Of a DNA stretch of 64,000 bases, positions 33,175-41,490 are shown piece after piece. The notes beneath the pieces are model-generated. The model ran no database searches, had not been told where the DNA came from, and saw only the letters and a program-made list of their open reading frames with translations. The translations under genes were made by a program, and so were the position numbers. Source of the stretch: Hymenobacter edaphi (GTDB lineage Bacteria > Bacteroidota > Bacteroidia > Cytophagales > Hymenobacteraceae); the NCBI RefSeq assembly GCF_003258365.1, contig NZ_QHKM01000012.1, positions 36,123 to 100,122 of the forward strand, written 5' to 3'. The first letter of the stretch is position 1; the number at the start of each line of letters is the position of its first letter.

Positions 33175-34708
33175 TGCGCGGGCGCAGCAGCGATTCGCCG
33201 GTCATGTCGGCGGGCTGCGGCAGTCCCATCAAAGCCAGCACGGTGGGCGCGATGTCGCCCAGCTTGCCGTCGGCCAGCTTGCCCTGGTAGTCGTTGTCGG
33301 CCAGGATGCAGGGCACCAGGTTGGTAGTGTGGGCCGTGTTGGGCGTGCCGTCCTCGTTGATCATCATGTCGGCGTTGCCGTGGTCGGCAATGATGATGCT
33401 GGCGTAGCCGGCCGCCAGCGCCGCCGAAACGACGTCATTGGCGCACTGGTCCACGGTTTCCACGGCCTTCACGGCCGCTTCGAACACGCCGGTGTGGCCC
33501 ACCATGTCGGGGTTGGCGAAGTTCAGCACCACAAAGTCGGCGGAGCGCTGCTGCAGCTCGGGCACCAGCGCGTCGCGCAGCTCGTAGGCGCTCATTTCGG
33601 GCTGCAGGTCGTAGGTAGCCACCTTGGGCGAGGCGCGCAGGATGCGGCTTTCGCCCTCGAACTCGGCTTCGCGGCCGCCCGAGAAGAAGAACGTCACGTG
33701 CGGGTACTTCTCCGTCTCGGCAATGCGGATCTGCTTTTTGCCGTGTTCGGCCAGCACCTGCCCGAGCGTATGCTCCAGGTTGTCCTTGTCGAAAATCGGC
33801 TGCACGCCCACGAACGTCGCGTCGTAGTTCGTCATCGTGAGGTAGTGCAGGTTCAGCCGGTGCATGTTGAAGGCGTGGAAATCCTGCTGGGTCAGCGCCT
33901 GCGTGATTTCGCGGCCGCGGTCGGTGCGGAAGTTGAAGCAGATGACCACGTCGCCGTCCTTGATGGTGGCCAGCGGCTGGTCGTCGGAGCCGATTTTGAG
34001 CAGCGGCTTGAGGAATTCGTCGGTCACGCCCGCCTTATAGGAGTCGAGCATGGCCCCGATGAGGTTGTTGCAGCGCTGGCCCTTGCCGTTGACCAGCAGG
34101 TCGTAGGCCACCTGCACCCGCTCCCAGCGGTTGTCGCGGTCCATGGCGTAGTAGCGCCCCACGATGGAGGCGATTTTGCCGCTGGCCCCGTGCTGCAGGT
34201 GCTGCTCCAGGTCGTTGACGTAGCGCACGCCGGCCTTGGGGTCGGTGTCGCGGCCGTCGGTGAAGGCGTGGATGAACACGCGGTGCACGTCCTCGTCGTG
34301 GGCGAGGGTGCAAAGGGCCTTCAGGTGGTCGATGTGCGAGTGCACGCCGCCATCGGAGAGCAGGCCCATCAGGTGCAGGTTTTTGTCGGTATTCTGGCGC
34401 AGGTACTCAAAGGCCTGCTTCAGGGCGGGCATGGCGGCCAGCTTCCGCTCTCGCACGGCCTTGTTGATGCGCACCAGATCCTGGTACACCACGCGGCCGG
34501 CGCCGAGGTTCATGTGGCCGACTTCCGAATTGCCCATCTGCCCCTCGGGCAACCCCACGGCTTCGCCGGAGGCCTGGAGGCGGCTGTGGGGAAAGCGCTG
34601 AAAGAGGGAATCCACGAAAGGCGTCTTGGCGGCGGCAATAGCCGACACGGCCGGATTGGTGCCCAAACCCCACCCATCAAGGATTACCAACAGTACCGGT
34701 TTATTCAT
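33167..34708 (-). CDS. gpmI: 2,3-bisphosphoglycerate-independent phosphoglycerate mutase
   Basis: This 513-residue glycolytic enzyme uses Mn and interconverts 3- and 2-phosphoglycerate. It begins MNKPVLLVILDGWGLG. Catalytic Ser61 is in QMGNSEVGHMNLGAG, and HSHIDHLKAL, FIHAFTDGRDTDP, NFRTDRGREITQAL and the C-terminal metal motif DHGNADMM follow. The length is standard. The start at 34708 begins at the core of the alkaline-phosphatase-superfamily fold. The lipoprotein gene follows with an 8-bp overlap. Confidence 0.96.
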   Translation of the reverse strand: MNKPVLLVILDGWGLGTNPAVSAIAAAKTPFVDSLFQRFPHSRLQASGEAVGLPEGQMGNSEVGHMNLGAGRVVYQDLVRINKAVRERKLAAMPALKQAFEYLRQNTDKNLHLMGLLSDGGVHSHIDHLKALCTLAHDEDVHRVFIHAFTDGRDTDPKAGVRYVNDLEQHLQHGASGKIASIVGRYYAMDRDNRWERVQVAYDLLVNGKGQRCNNLIGAMLDSYKAGVTDEFLKPLLKIGSDDQPLATIKDGDVVICFNFRTDRGREITQALTQQDFHAFNMHRLNLHYLTMTNYDATFVGVQPIFDKDNLEHTLGQVLAEHGKKQIRIAETEKYPHVTFFFSGGREAEFEGESRILRASPKVATYDLQPEMSAYELRDALVPELQQRSADFVVLNFANPDMVGHTGVFEAAVKAVETVDQCANDVVSAALAAGYASIIIADHGNADMMINEDGTPNTAHTTNLVPCILADNDYQGKLADGKLGDIAPTVLALMGLPQPADMTGESLLRPRNA

Positions 34709-34851
34709 GTCCGCAAAGATAGGCGCTGGCGTGCTGCGAAACCGTACCGATTCACTATTTTGGACGCAGCCGCGCCGAACCAACGATTTGCCTCCCGCGT
34801 AAGCAGTTGGCACAATTTTCGCTCACGCCGCGCTGCAATCCCCCGCTTACC

Positions 34852-35250
34852 ATGAAACGATACCTACTCCGTGCGCTGACGGTGCTGTGCCTGGCTTTGC
34901 TGAGCCCCGCCGTGTATGCCCAGAACGATACGTTCGGGGCGGTGCGCTCGGCCATTCAGAACGGTTCGTCGCGGGCTGTTTCCCAGTACTTTGGCGGTAC
35001 GGTGGAAATCGGCTTCGACGGCGAAAAGCAGAGCTACAGCGCCACCCAGGCCGAGTTCGTGCTGAAGGATTTTTTCGCCAAGAACTCCCCGGCTACGTTC
35101 GAGATGGTGCACCAGGGCTCCTCCAACGAAGGCATCAAGTACGCCATCGGGCGGTACTTGGGCAAGAGTGGCAGCTACCGCGTCTTCATCAAGCTCAAGC
35201 CCGTGCAGGGCGGTCAGCAAATCGACGAAATCGGTTTTACCCGCGAATAG
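34852..35250 (+). CDS. DUF4783 secreted protein
   Basis: This 132-residue protein has a signal peptide (MKRYLLRALTVLCLALLSPAVYAQ). The body fits the small DUF4783 alpha/beta fold (DTFGAVRSAIQNGSSRAVSQYFGGTVEIGFDGEKQSYSATQAEFVLKDFFAKN, FEMVHQGSSNEGIKYAIGRYLGKSGSYRVFIKLKP). The fold resembles NTF2-like domains. It commonly neighbours nadC in Bacteroidota, as here. The function is unknown. Confidence 0.85.
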   Translation: MKRYLLRALTVLCLALLSPAVYAQNDTFGAVRSAIQNGSSRAVSQYFGGTVEIGFDGEKQSYSATQAEFVLKDFFAKNSPATFEMVHQGSSNEGIKYAIGRYLGKSGSYRVFIKLKPVQGGQQIDEIGFTRE

Positions 35251-35305
35251 ATGAAGTGAACTGCTACTTTCTTCCCTGATTTTACCTCCTTCCGCTGGGT
35301 CAGGT

Positions 35306-35323
35306 CCCGACTGCTAAGTCGGG
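35306..35323 (+). terminator. Hairpin between DUF4783 and nadC
   Basis: Stem 35306-35312 with 35317-35323 (7 bp) has a 4-nt loop and is followed by ggcctttccttattttt. The T-rich tail merges with the nadC -7 box. Confidence 0.6.
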
Positions 35324-35332
35324 GCCTTTCCT

Positions 35333-35340
35333 TATTTTTG
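35333..35340 (+). promoter_or_regulatory. -7 element of nadC
   Basis: TATTTTTG is a perfect TAnnTTTG and lies only 5 nt before the GTG start of nadC, so the transcript could be leaderless or nearly so. Confidence 0.5.
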
Positions 35341-35345
35341 CACCT

Positions 35346-36206
35346 GTGCAAAACCCGCCCTACCTCACGCCCGACGCGCTGCGCGCCTTTATTCACTCGG
35401 CCCTGGCCGAAGACGTGGGCGACGGCGACCATTCGTCGCTGGCTGGCGTGCCGGCCGAGGCCCGCAACCGGGCCCGCCTGCTGGTGAAGGACGAGGGCGT
35501 GCTGGCCGGCGTGGCGCTGGCCGAGCTGATTTTCCGCGAAGTCGACCCCGCGCTGCAGGTGACGGTGCAGCTGCCCGACGGCAGCCGCGTGAAGCACGGC
35601 GACGTGGCCCTGACGGTGGAAGGCCCGGCCCGCAGCATCCTCACGGCCGAGCGGCTGGTGCTCAACTGCATGCAGCGCATGAGCGGCATTGCCACCAAAA
35701 CGGCCTACCTGACCTCGCTCATTGCCGGCACCCCGGCCAGGCTGCTCGACACGCGCAAGACCACGCCGGGCTTCCGCCTCTGCGAGAAATGGGCCGTGCT
35801 CATCGGCGGCGGCGTGAACCACCGCTTCGGCCTCTTCGACATGATCATGCTCAAGGACAACCACGTGGACTACGCCGGCGGCATTCGGCCCGCCATCGAA
35901 GCCACGCACGCGTACCTGAAGCAGCTGGGCCGGCCGCTGCCCATCGTGGTGGAGACGCGCACGCTGAGTGAGGTGGAGCAGGTAGTGGAAGTCGGCGGCA
36001 TCGACCGCATCATGCTCGACAACATGAAGCCCGACACCATGCGTGAGGCCCTTGCCATCGTGGCCGGCCGCTTCCCCACGGAAGCCTCGGGCGGCATCAC
36101 CGAGCAAACCATCCGCGCGGTGGCCGAAACCGGCGTCGACTACATCTCAGTGGGCGCCCTCACGCACTCCGCCGACATCCTGGACTTGAGCCTGAAAGCG
36201 TTTTAA
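35346..36206 (+). CDS. nadC: Nicotinate-nucleotide diphosphorylase (carboxylating)
   Basis: This 286-residue quinolinate phosphoribosyltransferase acts in NAD synthesis. Motifs are LAEDVGDGDHSSLA, LVLNCMQRMSGIATKT, DTRKTTPGFRLCEKWAV, GGVNHRFGLFDMIMLKDNHVDYAGG and the C-terminal EASGGITEQTIRAVAETGVDYISVGALTHS. The start at 35346 is GTG, and the MQNPPYLTPDALRAF beginning matches homologues. No ribosome binding site is visible because the -7 box directly precedes it. Confidence 0.94.
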   Translation: MQNPPYLTPDALRAFIHSALAEDVGDGDHSSLAGVPAEARNRARLLVKDEGVLAGVALAELIFREVDPALQVTVQLPDGSRVKHGDVALTVEGPARSILTAERLVLNCMQRMSGIATKTAYLTSLIAGTPARLLDTRKTTPGFRLCEKWAVLIGGGVNHRFGLFDMIMLKDNHVDYAGGIRPAIEATHAYLKQLGRPLPIVVETRTLSEVEQVVEVGGIDRIMLDNMKPDTMREALAIVAGRFPTEASGGITEQTIRAVAETGVDYISVGALTHSADILDLSLKAF

Positions 36207-36220
36207 ATTGTCAAATTGTT

Positions 36221-36289
36221 GAATGGCTAAATTGTTGTCGATGAACGACTAACAATTTAACAATGCGGCCATTTAACCATTCATAACAA
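36221..36289. repeat. Word-built hairpin C
   Basis: An inner stem (36228-36240 with 36246-36259, one bulge) pairs taaattgttgtcg with its complement, and outer words gaatgg (36221-36226) pair with 36277-36282. The arms repeat the word aaattgtt. It lies between nadC and the 36292 gene. Confidence 0.6.
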
Positions 36290-36291
36290 AC

Positions 36292-36942
36292 ATGCAACCA
36301 CCCATTCCCCGCGGGGGCGGCGCGGGCCGCCAGTTCGTCCAGCAGCCGCAGCAGCCTTCACCGCTGGCCATCCGCACCAAGAAGTACCAGCTCGACAAGG
36401 AGACCTACACCCGCATGGCCCTCACGCAGGTCTGGAAAAAGGACTGGTGGCAGGCCGCCATTCCGCTGGTGGTGCTGGCGTTGCCGGCCATCTTCAGCTT
36501 TTCGTGGTGGTGGATAGCGGCGGCCGTGCTCGTGACGGTGCTCTACGTGCTGCTGCGCTCGGCCCAGGTGACGGGCATCACCCAGCTGGAGCAGGGCAAG
36601 GTGCTGTTTGAGCGCCTGAGCTACGAGTTCGACCCGCGCTACATCGCCCTGCGCGCCAACGACAAGGACCAGCCCCGCGGCATGACTTGGGACATGATCG
36701 AGACGGTGAAGCGCACCAAGGACGCCTACGTGCTCTACCTGAAGCAGCCCGACGCGTCCGAGCAGGTATCGGGCTGGCGCCTGTGGCTGGCCAAGCTGAT
36801 GTGGGTGCCGGTGTTCATTCACCTGCCGCTGCGCATTTTCCCGGCGTCCAAGGACCTGACCATGTTTGAAAACCTGCTGCGCCGCAAAAACCTGCTGCCC
36901 GCCAACGCGCCCAGCGCCGCCGAGGCCCCGAAAGCTGCCTAA
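36292..36942 (+). CDS. YcxB-like membrane protein
   Basis: This 216-residue protein has a short Gly/Pro-rich N terminus and the helical pair QAAIPLVVLALPAIFSFSWWWIAAAVLVTVLYVLLRS (~55-90). A YcxB-like C-terminal domain (YEFDPRYIALRANDKDQPRGMTWDMIETVKRTKDAYVLYL...FIHLPLRIFPASKDLTMFENLLRRKNLL) follows. The family is known from Firmicutes and Bacteroidota and has no assigned biochemical role. It follows nadC after the word-built hairpin C. Confidence 0.7.
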   Translation: MQPPIPRGGGAGRQFVQQPQQPSPLAIRTKKYQLDKETYTRMALTQVWKKDWWQAAIPLVVLALPAIFSFSWWWIAAAVLVTVLYVLLRSAQVTGITQLEQGKVLFERLSYEFDPRYIALRANDKDQPRGMTWDMIETVKRTKDAYVLYLKQPDASEQVSGWRLWLAKLMWVPVFIHLPLRIFPASKDLTMFENLLRRKNLLPANAPSAAEAPKAA

Positions 36943-36995
36943 GCCGCGGTTTTGTCCGTACTTCGCATTCCGAGAACCTTCTTCGCCTTCCTTAT

Positions 36996-37367
36996 ATGAC
37001 CTCCAACAAACTCGTTCTGGGCCTGGCCGCCGTGGCTACGCTGGCCCTGGCTTCGTGCAGCGCTGAGCCCTCCGACTGGCGCGGCGACAAGAAAGTATCC
37101 GTGGACTCGGTACCCCCGGGCACCCGCGACACCGAGTACTTCGACCACGCCACCGACGCGCCCAGCCAGCATAAGGGCGGCGCCGTGGCCGAGCCCATCA
37201 GCCAGAACCACGACGCCCCGCAAACCCTGGACGCCGCCGCCGGCAAGCACGACGTGATGTCGGCCGAGCAGACTACCTCGGCCAATGCCGAAGAGGCCGC
37301 CGCCGAAAACACCGCCACCGAGCACGACCTGGGCGACAAGCCCGGCGAAGTGCAGAAGGAAAACTAA
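36996..37367 (+). CDS. Small lipoprotein
   Basis: This 123-residue protein has a lipobox ALASCSAEP (Cys21). The rest is acidic and low in hydrophobics (DTEYFDHATDAPSQHKGGAVAEP, ENTATEHDLGDKPGEVQKEN) with no recognisable domain, and it is probably disordered. The function is unknown. It follows the YcxB-like gene by 53 bp and is ended by a strong hairpin. Confidence 0.65.
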   Translation: MTSNKLVLGLAAVATLALASCSAEPSDWRGDKKVSVDSVPPGTRDTEYFDHATDAPSQHKGGAVAEPISQNHDAPQTLDAAAGKHDVMSAEQTTSANAEEAAAENTATEHDLGDKPGEVQKEN

Positions 37368-37388
37368 GCTTCCCCGTCCCGGTTGTTC

Positions 37389-37443
37389 CGACGCCCCGGC
37401 GCAGGGCTGGCCGACATGCGCCAGCTGCTGCGCCGGGGCGTCG
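37389..37443. terminator. Long hairpin after the small lipoprotein gene
   Basis: A perfect 15-bp stem (37389-37403 with 37429-37443) with a 25-nt loop lies 21 bp after the gene stop and 64 bp before the methyltransferase gene. Confidence 0.65.
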
Positions 37444-37507
37444 GCGTCGGCGGGCGGTAGCAGCCGATTTTCCGCTTACTTGCGCCCCTGCCTATTGCCT
37501 GCCCCCT

Positions 37508-38260
37508 ATGCATCCCACCTCCTATGCCCAGTCCGCGGAGTGGTTCAGCACGTGGTTTGACTCGCCGTACTACCACCTGCTCTACCAGGACCGCAACCAC
37601 GACGAGGCGCGCTACTTTCTCGACAACCTGCTGCGCCACCTGCACCCCAAGCCCAAGGAACGGCTGCTGGACCTGGCCTGCGGCCGGGGCCGCCACGCCG
37701 TGTACCTGAACGAGCAGGGCTTCGACGTGACGGGCATCGACCTCTCGGCCGAAAACATCGACGCGGCGCGGGCGGCCGAGAACGAGCGGCTGCACTTCCA
37801 CGTGCACGACATGCGGGCGCCCTTGCCCTACGGCCCGTTCGATTTCGTGCTGAACTTGTTTACCTCCTTCGGGTACTTCGACGAGGAAGCCGAAAACGTG
37901 GTGGCCCTGCGCAACGCCGTCGATACCATGCACTACGGGGGCAAGCTGGTCATCGACTTCATGAACACCGAGCGGACGGTGCGCGAGCTGGTGGCCCACG
38001 AAACCAAGCACGTGGAGGGCATCACCTTCGAACTGCACCGCCACCTCGACCGCGACTTCGTGGTGAAGGACATCCGCTTCGTGGACCGCGAGGGGCAGCC
38101 CCAACATTTTCAGGAACGCGTGCGCGCTTTGAGCGTAGACCGGTTCCGCGAGTACTTCTACCTGGCCGGGCTGCGGCTGGGCGAGGTGCTGGGCGACTAC
38201 GACCTGCGCCCCTACGTGCAGGCCGAAAGCCCGCGCATGATTTTCATCCTCAAGAAATAA
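37508..38260 (+). CDS. Class I SAM-dependent methyltransferase
   Basis: This 250-residue protein has the classic motif I LLDLACGRGRHAVYL (~53-67) and motif II region VTGIDLSAENIDAARAA. VLNLFTSFGYF, a typical core beta-sheet and the C-terminal DLRPYVQAESPRMIFILKK follow. The substrate is unknown; it resembles small-molecule or tRNA-type methylases. The ATG is 64 bp after the hairpin at 37389-37443. Confidence 0.9.
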   Translation: MHPTSYAQSAEWFSTWFDSPYYHLLYQDRNHDEARYFLDNLLRHLHPKPKERLLDLACGRGRHAVYLNEQGFDVTGIDLSAENIDAARAAENERLHFHVHDMRAPLPYGPFDFVLNLFTSFGYFDEEAENVVALRNAVDTMHYGGKLVIDFMNTERTVRELVAHETKHVEGITFELHRHLDRDFVVKDIRFVDREGQPQHFQERVRALSVDRFREYFYLAGLRLGEVLGDYDLRPYVQAESPRMIFILKK

Positions 38261-38308
38261 GCCCGCCGCCGGTGCCCCAGGGCGCCGCGGGCGGGCCGCT
38301 TACCCGTA

Positions 38309-39043
38309 ATGCTCGTAGCCCTTCTGCTGCTGTTTGTGACGGTGCTCGGCGCCGGCTGGCTCACGCGCTTCGTCCCGACGGCCCACACCACCTGGCTGCG
38401 GCCCCTGCTGGCCTTCAGCGGGGCCTACCTGGTCACGCTCACGCTTACCCACCTGCTGCCCGAGGCGCTGGAGTTGGATACCGATAGCCACCGCGTGGGC
38501 TACTTCGTGCTGGCCGGCTTTTTCGGACAGTTGGTGCTGGAGCTGTTTTCGCAGGGCGTGGAGCATGGCCATCAGCACGTGCACGCCGAGCACGCCCACG
38601 CGGGCGTGCCCTTTCTGCTGCTCGGCTCGCTCACGCTGCACGGCTTCATGGAAGGGAGCATTCTGGTGCAAAGCCCCGGCGGCGAAGTGCCCGGCGGCTT
38701 CTACGCGGTGCTCACCGGCGTGGCCCTGCACCACATTCCGGCCGCGTTTGCTCTGATGGCGGTGCTGGTCACGCGCCTGGGCTCGTTCAACAAAGCCCTG
38801 CCCTGGCTGACGATATTCGCCGCCGCCGCGCCGCTGGGCGTACTTTTCAGCTACTACCAGGGCCTCGACCCGCTGCAGCAGGGCGGCTGGTACCCGGCGC
38901 TGCTGGGCCTGGTGAGCGGCAACTTCCTGCACGTGTCGACCACCATTCTCTTCGAAGTCAGCCCCGAGCATAAAATCAACGTGCGCAAGCTGCTGGCCAC
39001 GGTGCTGGGCGCCGGGCTGGCCCTGCTGGTGAACGGGCATTAA
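38309..39043 (+). CDS. ZIP family metal transporter
   Basis: This 244-residue inner-membrane protein has about eight hydrophobic segments. A His-rich loop (GVEHGHQHVHAEHAHAG, ~88-104) and HHIPAAFALMAVLV with adjacent conserved His/Glu in TM4-5 (SLTLHGFMEGSI; GVALHHIPAAF) match the ZIP metal pathway. Substrates are divalent cations such as zinc or iron. It follows the methyltransferase by 48 bp with no obvious functional tie. Confidence 0.92.
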   Translation: MLVALLLLFVTVLGAGWLTRFVPTAHTTWLRPLLAFSGAYLVTLTLTHLLPEALELDTDSHRVGYFVLAGFFGQLVLELFSQGVEHGHQHVHAEHAHAGVPFLLLGSLTLHGFMEGSILVQSPGGEVPGGFYAVLTGVALHHIPAAFALMAVLVTRLGSFNKALPWLTIFAAAAPLGVLFSYYQGLDPLQQGGWYPALLGLVSGNFLHVSTTILFEVSPEHKINVRKLLATVLGAGLALLVNGH

Positions 39044-39473
39044 GTGCAACGTAATGCTACTCTTCGGCTTAGCACTACAATTTCCGGATTGGAAAGGAAA
39101 GTCTAAGCACTCAGGTAAGCGTTGCCGTGTGGGAACCCGCAGCCTGAGCGTGTAGCCCACCGTTTCTTGTTTGAAATCGGAGGTTTAAGCCTATTTAACC
39201 GGGTTGCCAAACGATTAATAAGCGCCGCCGCGTTGGCCAAGAAAGATCCAGCGCTGCTGGCTGAAACCGCCGCTTCAAGGGCACCCCAGCCAGTCGGCAG
39301 TTAGTGGGGCCGCCGAACCACAGCAGCCTTATCGTAGTACGAGTACGGATGAGCGGCAATTTCCCTACCTTACTAAACTACCATTCTGTCTGTACGGCCT
39401 GCGCGGGTAGCTGCTCCAATGTATCCTCGATGGAGTGTGTCCGGGGCTGGCTTGCAACGGTATGGCCTCGCCC
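39044..39473. other. Gene-free stretch
   Basis: About 430 bp lie between the ZIP transporter and the radical SAM gene. Small open frames here have no motif. I see no tRNA, hairpin or repeat worth assigning; the last part presumably holds the promoter of the radical SAM operon. Confidence 0.4.
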
Positions 39474-40577
39474 ATGACTTCGTCGCGTAATCAGTTTCGC
39501 GTAGCGGCTACCTCGGCCGAGCTGGCGCAGTTCCGGCAACAGGCCTGGCGCCTGTACCAGCCCGTGGCGCCGGTGGCCGTCGAGGCCTTCGGGCACCCGT
39601 GGCAGCTGAGGCCGGGCCTGACCTTCACGCCCTTCGCCAACGCGGTGCGCTGTACGGCCCACTGCGCCTTCTGCTCCGAGGAGCTGCAACGCTACGACGG
39701 GCACCAGCTCACGGCCAAGCGCCTCATCGACGACTACCCGGCCTATTTTGCCCGGCTGCAAGCGGTGTTGCGGCCGTTTCGGGGCCTGCCGCTGGGCCTG
39801 AGCTTATCGGGACTCGAAGCCACGGCGGAGCCGCAGTGGCTGCGCGAGCTGCTGGCCAGCCTGGGCGCGGCGGAGGCCGAAGGCAGCGTGTTCGACGAGA
39901 AAGTGCTGTATACCAACGGCAGCGGCTTCGTGCTCAGCCCCGACCTGGCCCCGGCCCTGCAGGATTTCGGCCTGACCCGGCTGGAACTTTCGCGCTGCCA
40001 CGACGACGAGGCGGTGAACCAGCAGATCATGCGCTTCAACCGCAACCAGCCCATGCGCCACAACGCCGTGTACGCGGCCACGGTGCGCACGCTGCACCAG
40101 CACCTGGCCGTCAAAAACTCCTGCATTCTGACCCGCGCCGGTATTGCCTCGCTGCCCGACGTGGAACGGTACCTGGCCTGGGCCGCCGGCCTGGGCGTGC
40201 GCCGGGTGGTGTTTCGGGAGCTGAGCCGGCTGGAAGGCAGCTACCTGCCCAACCGCTTTACCGAGTGGATTGAGGCCGAGCGGGTGCCCATCGAGCCGCT
40301 GCTGGCGGCCGTGGTGCCCACGCTGGAGGAGCCGCGGCCGGGCTGGCAGTACGCGGGCAGCACCTTTGGTTACTATTACTACAACGAGCATTACCGCTGG
40401 CAGGGCACCGACGTCATCTTCGAAACCAGCAGCTACCCCGCCCTGCAAGCGGCCAACGCCACCGGGGTGCTGCAGAAGCTGATTCTGCACTCTGACGGCA
40501 CGCTGGCCGGCGACTGGGACCCCGACAGCCACGTGCTCAGCCGCCTCGACGCCCCGGCCGCCGCGCCCCGGCCATGA
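39474..40577 (+). CDS. Radical SAM protein
   Basis: This 367-residue enzyme has the [4Fe-4S]-binding triad Cys60-x3-Cys64-x2-Cys67 (RCTAHCAFC), preceded by LTFTPFANAV. GLSLSGLEATAEPQWL is GG-like, and a partial TIM barrel includes ELSRCHDDEAVNQQIMRFNRNQPMRHN and a FGYYYYNEHY aromatic stretch. The substrate is unknown. Starts at 39462 or 39474 are equivalent. The stop overlaps the next gene's ATG (ATGA, 40574-40577), so the radical SAM protein and the NTase-like protein are tightly coupled. Confidence 0.87.
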   Translation: MTSSRNQFRVAATSAELAQFRQQAWRLYQPVAPVAVEAFGHPWQLRPGLTFTPFANAVRCTAHCAFCSEELQRYDGHQLTAKRLIDDYPAYFARLQAVLRPFRGLPLGLSLSGLEATAEPQWLRELLASLGAAEAEGSVFDEKVLYTNGSGFVLSPDLAPALQDFGLTRLELSRCHDDEAVNQQIMRFNRNQPMRHNAVYAATVRTLHQHLAVKNSCILTRAGIASLPDVERYLAWAAGLGVRRVVFRELSRLEGSYLPNRFTEWIEAERVPIEPLLAAVVPTLEEPRPGWQYAGSTFGYYYYNEHYRWQGTDVIFETSSYPALQAANATGVLQKLILHSDGTLAGDWDPDSHVLSRLDAPAAAPRP

Positions 40578-41077
40578 CGGCCGCCCACGAGCAGCTCTAC
40601 CTGCGCACGCTCCGCGCCCTATCGGCCGCCGGCGTGCCGTTCGTAGGGCTGGGCACGTTCGCCCTGCGCCGGCAGTGCCCGCAGCTGCCGCGCCGCCTCG
40701 TCGCCGACTGCGACCTGCAGCTCCCGCCCGATGTGGCCGTGCTCAACCACTTGACAGAGCTGCTGCAAGCCGCTGGCTGGCAGGTGACGCTCTGGGAAGT
40801 CCCAGTTCAGCTACCACTCGCTGCGGCAGCGCTGGCGGGCAAGTACTACCTGCGCGCCCGCCGGGCCGGCGCCGTGCTCGACTGCACCTACGAGCATGAT
40901 TCCCTAAGCTGGCCGGCATTCCAGGCCAATAGCCATTATCACGAAGGGCTGCCCCTGATGCGCACCGCCGCCATCCTACAGCAGAAAGCCCAGATCGGCC
41001 GTCCGCGCGACTTAGCCCTGCTCGACTGGTGGCGACAAACTATTGGCCCGCTCCCCGAATTGGGCGACCCGGGCTAG
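40574..41077 (+). CDS. Nucleotidyltransferase-fold-like protein coupled to radical SAM
   Basis: This 167-residue protein has an N terminus GVPFVGLGTFALRRQCPQLPRRLVADCDLQLP that fits the glycine-rich/acidic-strand start of minimal nucleotidyltransferases (G-x-G then D-x-D), though the motif is loose. The second part (LAGKYYLRARRAGAVLDCTYEHD) is compatible with the beta-sheet of that fold. A nucleotidyltransferase role is inference. The gene begins within the stop of the radical SAM gene. Confidence 0.55.
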   Translation: MTAAHEQLYLRTLRALSAAGVPFVGLGTFALRRQCPQLPRRLVADCDLQLPPDVAVLNHLTELLQAAGWQVTLWEVPVQLPLAAAALAGKYYLRARRAGAVLDCTYEHDSLSWPAFQANSHYHEGLPLMRTAAILQQKAQIGRPRDLALLDWWRQTIGPLPELGDPG

Positions 41078-41153
41078 GCCGTGCAGACAGCAAGCATGAC
41101 CGTTTTGATGTTTTCAGGTACAACCGAGGCACCTCAGCAGCAATGCCCGGGTG

Positions 41154-41477
41154 TTACTCCGCATCGGTAGCCGGGTGGCGGCGCACCCAGGCTTCCAGCT
41201 GCGCCGCCCGGGCCGATTGGCGCGTCAGCTCGTACTGCAGCTGCACCAGGCGGCGGCGCATGGCCAAGACCAGGTCGATGCCTTCGGGGGCGAGGTGCAG
41301 CTCGTGGTGCAGGCGGGCGAGGCGGGCCAGGTGGTCGGCTTCGTCTTCGATGAGGGGCTCGGCGGCTTCGGGTTGCAGGCGCAGCCAGCCCAGGTCGGCC
41401 AGCTCGTGCAGCACGGTTTCGGAAAGGCCGTAGGTGCTGGCGCAGTCGCGGAAGGTGAGGGTCACGTAGTGGGTCAT
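41154..41477 (-). CDS. cbpM: Chaperone modulator CbpM
   Basis: This 107-residue protein has a MerR-like/winged-helix N-terminal part (FRDCASTYGLSETVLHELADLGWLRLQ) and a helical part (EDEADHLARLARLHHELHLAPEGIDLVLAMRRRLVQLQYEL). That is the CbpM layout, which binds the J domain of CbpA-type DnaJ homologues. It begins 13 bp after the cbpA-like gene and is downstream in the same minus-strand unit, as expected. Confidence 0.9.
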   Translation of the reverse strand: MTHYVTLTFRDCASTYGLSETVLHELADLGWLRLQPEAAEPLIEDEADHLARLARLHHELHLAPEGIDLVLAMRRRLVQLQYELTRQSARAAQLEAWVRRHPATDAE

Positions 41478-41490
41478 GGCGAGTGACGAA

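Noticed and set aside
39044..39473. A tRNA or small gene in the gap before the radical SAM gene
   Set aside because: No cloverleaf or motif-bearing frame could be found by eye.
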